From Campylobacterota bacterium (GTDB lineage: Bacteria; Campylobacterota; Campylobacteria; Campylobacterales; Sulfurospirillaceae): a stretch of DNA of 7,272 bases. The translations under genes were made by a program, and so were the position numbers. The notes beneath the pieces are model-generated. The model saw only the letters and a list, made by a program, of their open reading frames with translations, had not been told where the DNA came from and did not search any database. Shown here one piece after another: positions 6,291-7,272 of this stretch. The stretch covers positions 1-7,272 of the forward strand of contig RZYK01000096.1 in NCBI GenBank assembly GCA_009930355.1. Reading direction: 5' to 3'. Within the stretch, counting starts at the first letter, position 1, and each line of letters begins with the position of its first letter.

Positions 6291-6309
6291 ACGAAATTTT
6301 AGTGATTCT

Positions 6310-6338
6310 GGGTTAAATTTTTGCATAAAAAATAACCC
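6310..6338. repeat. Inverted repeat GGGTTA...TAACCC
   Basis: Six-base arms enclose a T-run and an A-run that also pair around ATGC, giving a long hairpin with a 2-base bulge. It lies between the amidohydrolase terminator and the candidate kinase promoter, so it may be a second terminator or a regulator site. Confidence 0.4.
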
Positions 6339-6359
6339 GATGAAGTGGATAAATTCTTT

Positions 6360-6369
6360 TTACATGTAA
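6360..6369. repeat. TTACATGTAA palindrome, copy 5
   Basis: Part of a 12-bp TTTACATGTAAA lying directly after the terminator stem of the amidohydrolase gene on the minus strand. Its TTTACATG supplies the short U-tract of that terminator. Confidence 0.6.
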
Positions 6370-6371
6370 AG

Positions 6372-6395
6372 ATGCAGAGGAGAGATCCTCTGCAT
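6372..6395 (-). terminator. Hairpin terminator of the amidohydrolase gene
   Basis: A perfect 9-bp stem (ATGCAGAGG and CCTCTGCAT) with a 6-base loop lies 5 bases past the gene's TAA. Downstream on the minus strand comes CTTTACATG, a short U-tract; the other side is GATTTTATTT. Confidence 0.7.
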
Positions 6396-6399
6396 GATT

Positions 6400-7272
6400 T
6401 TATTTAGCGCCTAGCATGTAGGCTGCACGTAAAAAGAGATCAACGCCTGTCACCAAACAGCTCTCATCGAAGTCAAAACTTTGGTTATGATGCCCCGCTT
6501 CTAGTTTAGCGCCTATCATCATATAACCGCTTTGTCCCCCTTGATTTTGTACCGCTTGCATAAAGTGTGCAAAGTCTTCGCATGCGCCAAAATCGCAGCT
6601 TTTCACGATGGCATCCTTTTTGATGAACGGTGATTCAAGGGCTGCTTTTTCATACAAATCAGTGATAAACGCTGAACTATCCCCGCCACTGGTACCGCCA
6701 ACATCTTTGACACTGTATCCTACTGAGTGAATTTTTGAGACACCCTCTAGGATGTTCATGCATTTTGCTTTCATAAAATCATTGAGTTCTGTGGTGACTC
6801 CTCTGGTTTCACATGCCATAAAAGCGTTTGGAGCGATGACATTGCGTCCTTCACCCGCTCTTAAAACGCCTACGTTAATGCGGGTAATGCCTTGACTGTG
6901 GCGGGTAATGCCATGCATTAAAAGAGCTGCTTCTGCGGCAGCTAAAAGCGCATTTGCTCCCTCCTCAGGTGCGCCTGCAGCATGAGCAGATGTACCATGA
7001 AAGGTGACGTCAAATTTTGAGGTGGCAAGGAAGTTATTGACCCCACAAATGAGCCCACCGCTCTTTTTAGATTGAAAGCCGATGTGCGCACCCAAAAGGT
7101 AATCCACCCCTTTTAAAATGCCCGCTTTTTCCATAGCAACCGCACCTCTGGTTCCCTCTTCAGCCGTTTGGAAAATAAAACGAAACGTTCCTTTAAAATC
7201 CTCTTTATGCTCGCTAATGAGTTTAGCCAGTCCTAAGCCAATGGTAATGTGCCCATCATGTCCGCACGTGTG
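6400..7272 (-). CDS. M20D-family amidohydrolase, AbgA-like (N-terminus outside window)
   Basis: The last 290 residues of a cytoplasmic metal-dependent amidohydrolase of peptidase family M20D; full members have about 400-440. The visible part opens with HTCGHDGH (C3 and H5 as metal ligands). It continues with FIFQTAEEGTRGA (catalytic and metal Glu38-Glu39), GAHIG (H63), a dimerisation/lid domain (about 77-155) with SAHAAGAPEEGANALLAAA, and ends with GHHNQSFDFDE (His near 261). The run SKFDVTFHGTSAHA to INVGVLRAGEGRNVIAPNAF closely follows E. coli AbgA, which with AbgB hydrolyses p-aminobenzoyl-glutamate from folate breakdown. Other M20D members cleave hippurate, N-acetyl amino acids or IAA conjugates, so the substrate is not certain. 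An internal ATG at 7132-7134 is not the start, because the conserved frame continues to the window edge. It ends in a hairpin terminator; no partner gene is in view. Confidence 0.9.
   Translation of the reverse strand, partial: HTCGHDGHITIGLGLAKLISEHKEDFKGTFRFIFQTAEEGTRGAVAMEKAGILKGVDYLLGAHIGFQSKKSGGLICGVNNFLATSKFDVTFHGTSAHAAGAPEEGANALLAAAEAALLMHGITRHSQGITRINVGVLRAGEGRNVIAPNAFMACETRGVTTELNDFMKAKCMNILEGVSKIHSVGYSVKDVGGTSGGDSSAFITDLYEKAALESPFIKKDAIVKSCDFGACEDFAHFMQAVQNQGGQSGYMMIGAKLEAGHHNQSFDFDESCLVTGVDLFLRAAYMLGAK

Noticed and set aside
6144..6302. 52-codon open frame on the plus strand upstream of the kinase
   Set aside because: It has no start codon near its beginning and no ribosome binding site, and it lies over hairpins; probably an effect of the hairpin sequence.
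7132..7134. ATG as the start of the amidohydrolase
   Set aside because: The same frame upstream encodes the conserved CGHDGH and AEEGTRGA motifs up to the window edge, so the ATG is internal.

Overview
The window looks like chromosome from a Campylobacterota (Epsilonproteobacteria) member, most like Sulfurospirillum or a close relative. This is inference from moderately low G+C, a sensor kinase with the HQWKxPL-type H-box common in that group, SD sites of the AAGGA type, promoters with a clear -10 but no clear -35, and recurring TTACATGTAA palindromes. No rRNA, tRNA, CRISPR array or intact insertion sequence was seen.

Layout. Bases 1-128 hold no assignable gene; their composition differs from what follows. 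From 129 to 1994 (+) runs a very A/T-rich gene for a large protein that I cannot name. It looks helical at the N-terminus and PIN-nuclease-like toward the C-terminus, and it probably lacks its true 5' end. It is the accessory or transferred-looking part of the window. A bidirectional hairpin terminator separates it from a convergent gene (2056-2799, -) that fuses a ferredoxin:thioredoxin reductase catalytic domain to a rhodanese domain. A divergent intergenic region follows, with a TATAAT box and a perfect 22-bp palindrome. Next is a NimA-like FMN split-barrel gene (2993-3592, +), which converges through a second bidirectional terminator on a two-component operon.

The operon, read on the minus strand, is a sensor histidine kinase (4270-6120) and an OmpR-type response regulator (3617-4273) that overlap by ATGA. 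The kinase has a signal peptide, an ABC-substrate-binding-protein-like periplasmic sensor, one further membrane helix and a HisKA/HATPase core. The pair should form one signalling unit: a periplasmic ligand sensed by the kinase, phosphate passed to Asp50 of the regulator, and DNA binding by its winged helix. Upstream lies about 280 bp without a convincing gene but with four hairpins and a locally G+C-richer patch, possibly a structured leader. The window ends inside an M20D amidohydrolase resembling AbgA (6400-7272, -), whose N-terminus lies outside.

The best leads are: the TTACATGTAA family (five copies, and every ACATGT in the window is inside one); the structured region ahead of the kinase; the orphan A/T-rich PIN-like protein with its composition break at the 5' end; and the FTR-rhodanese fusion.
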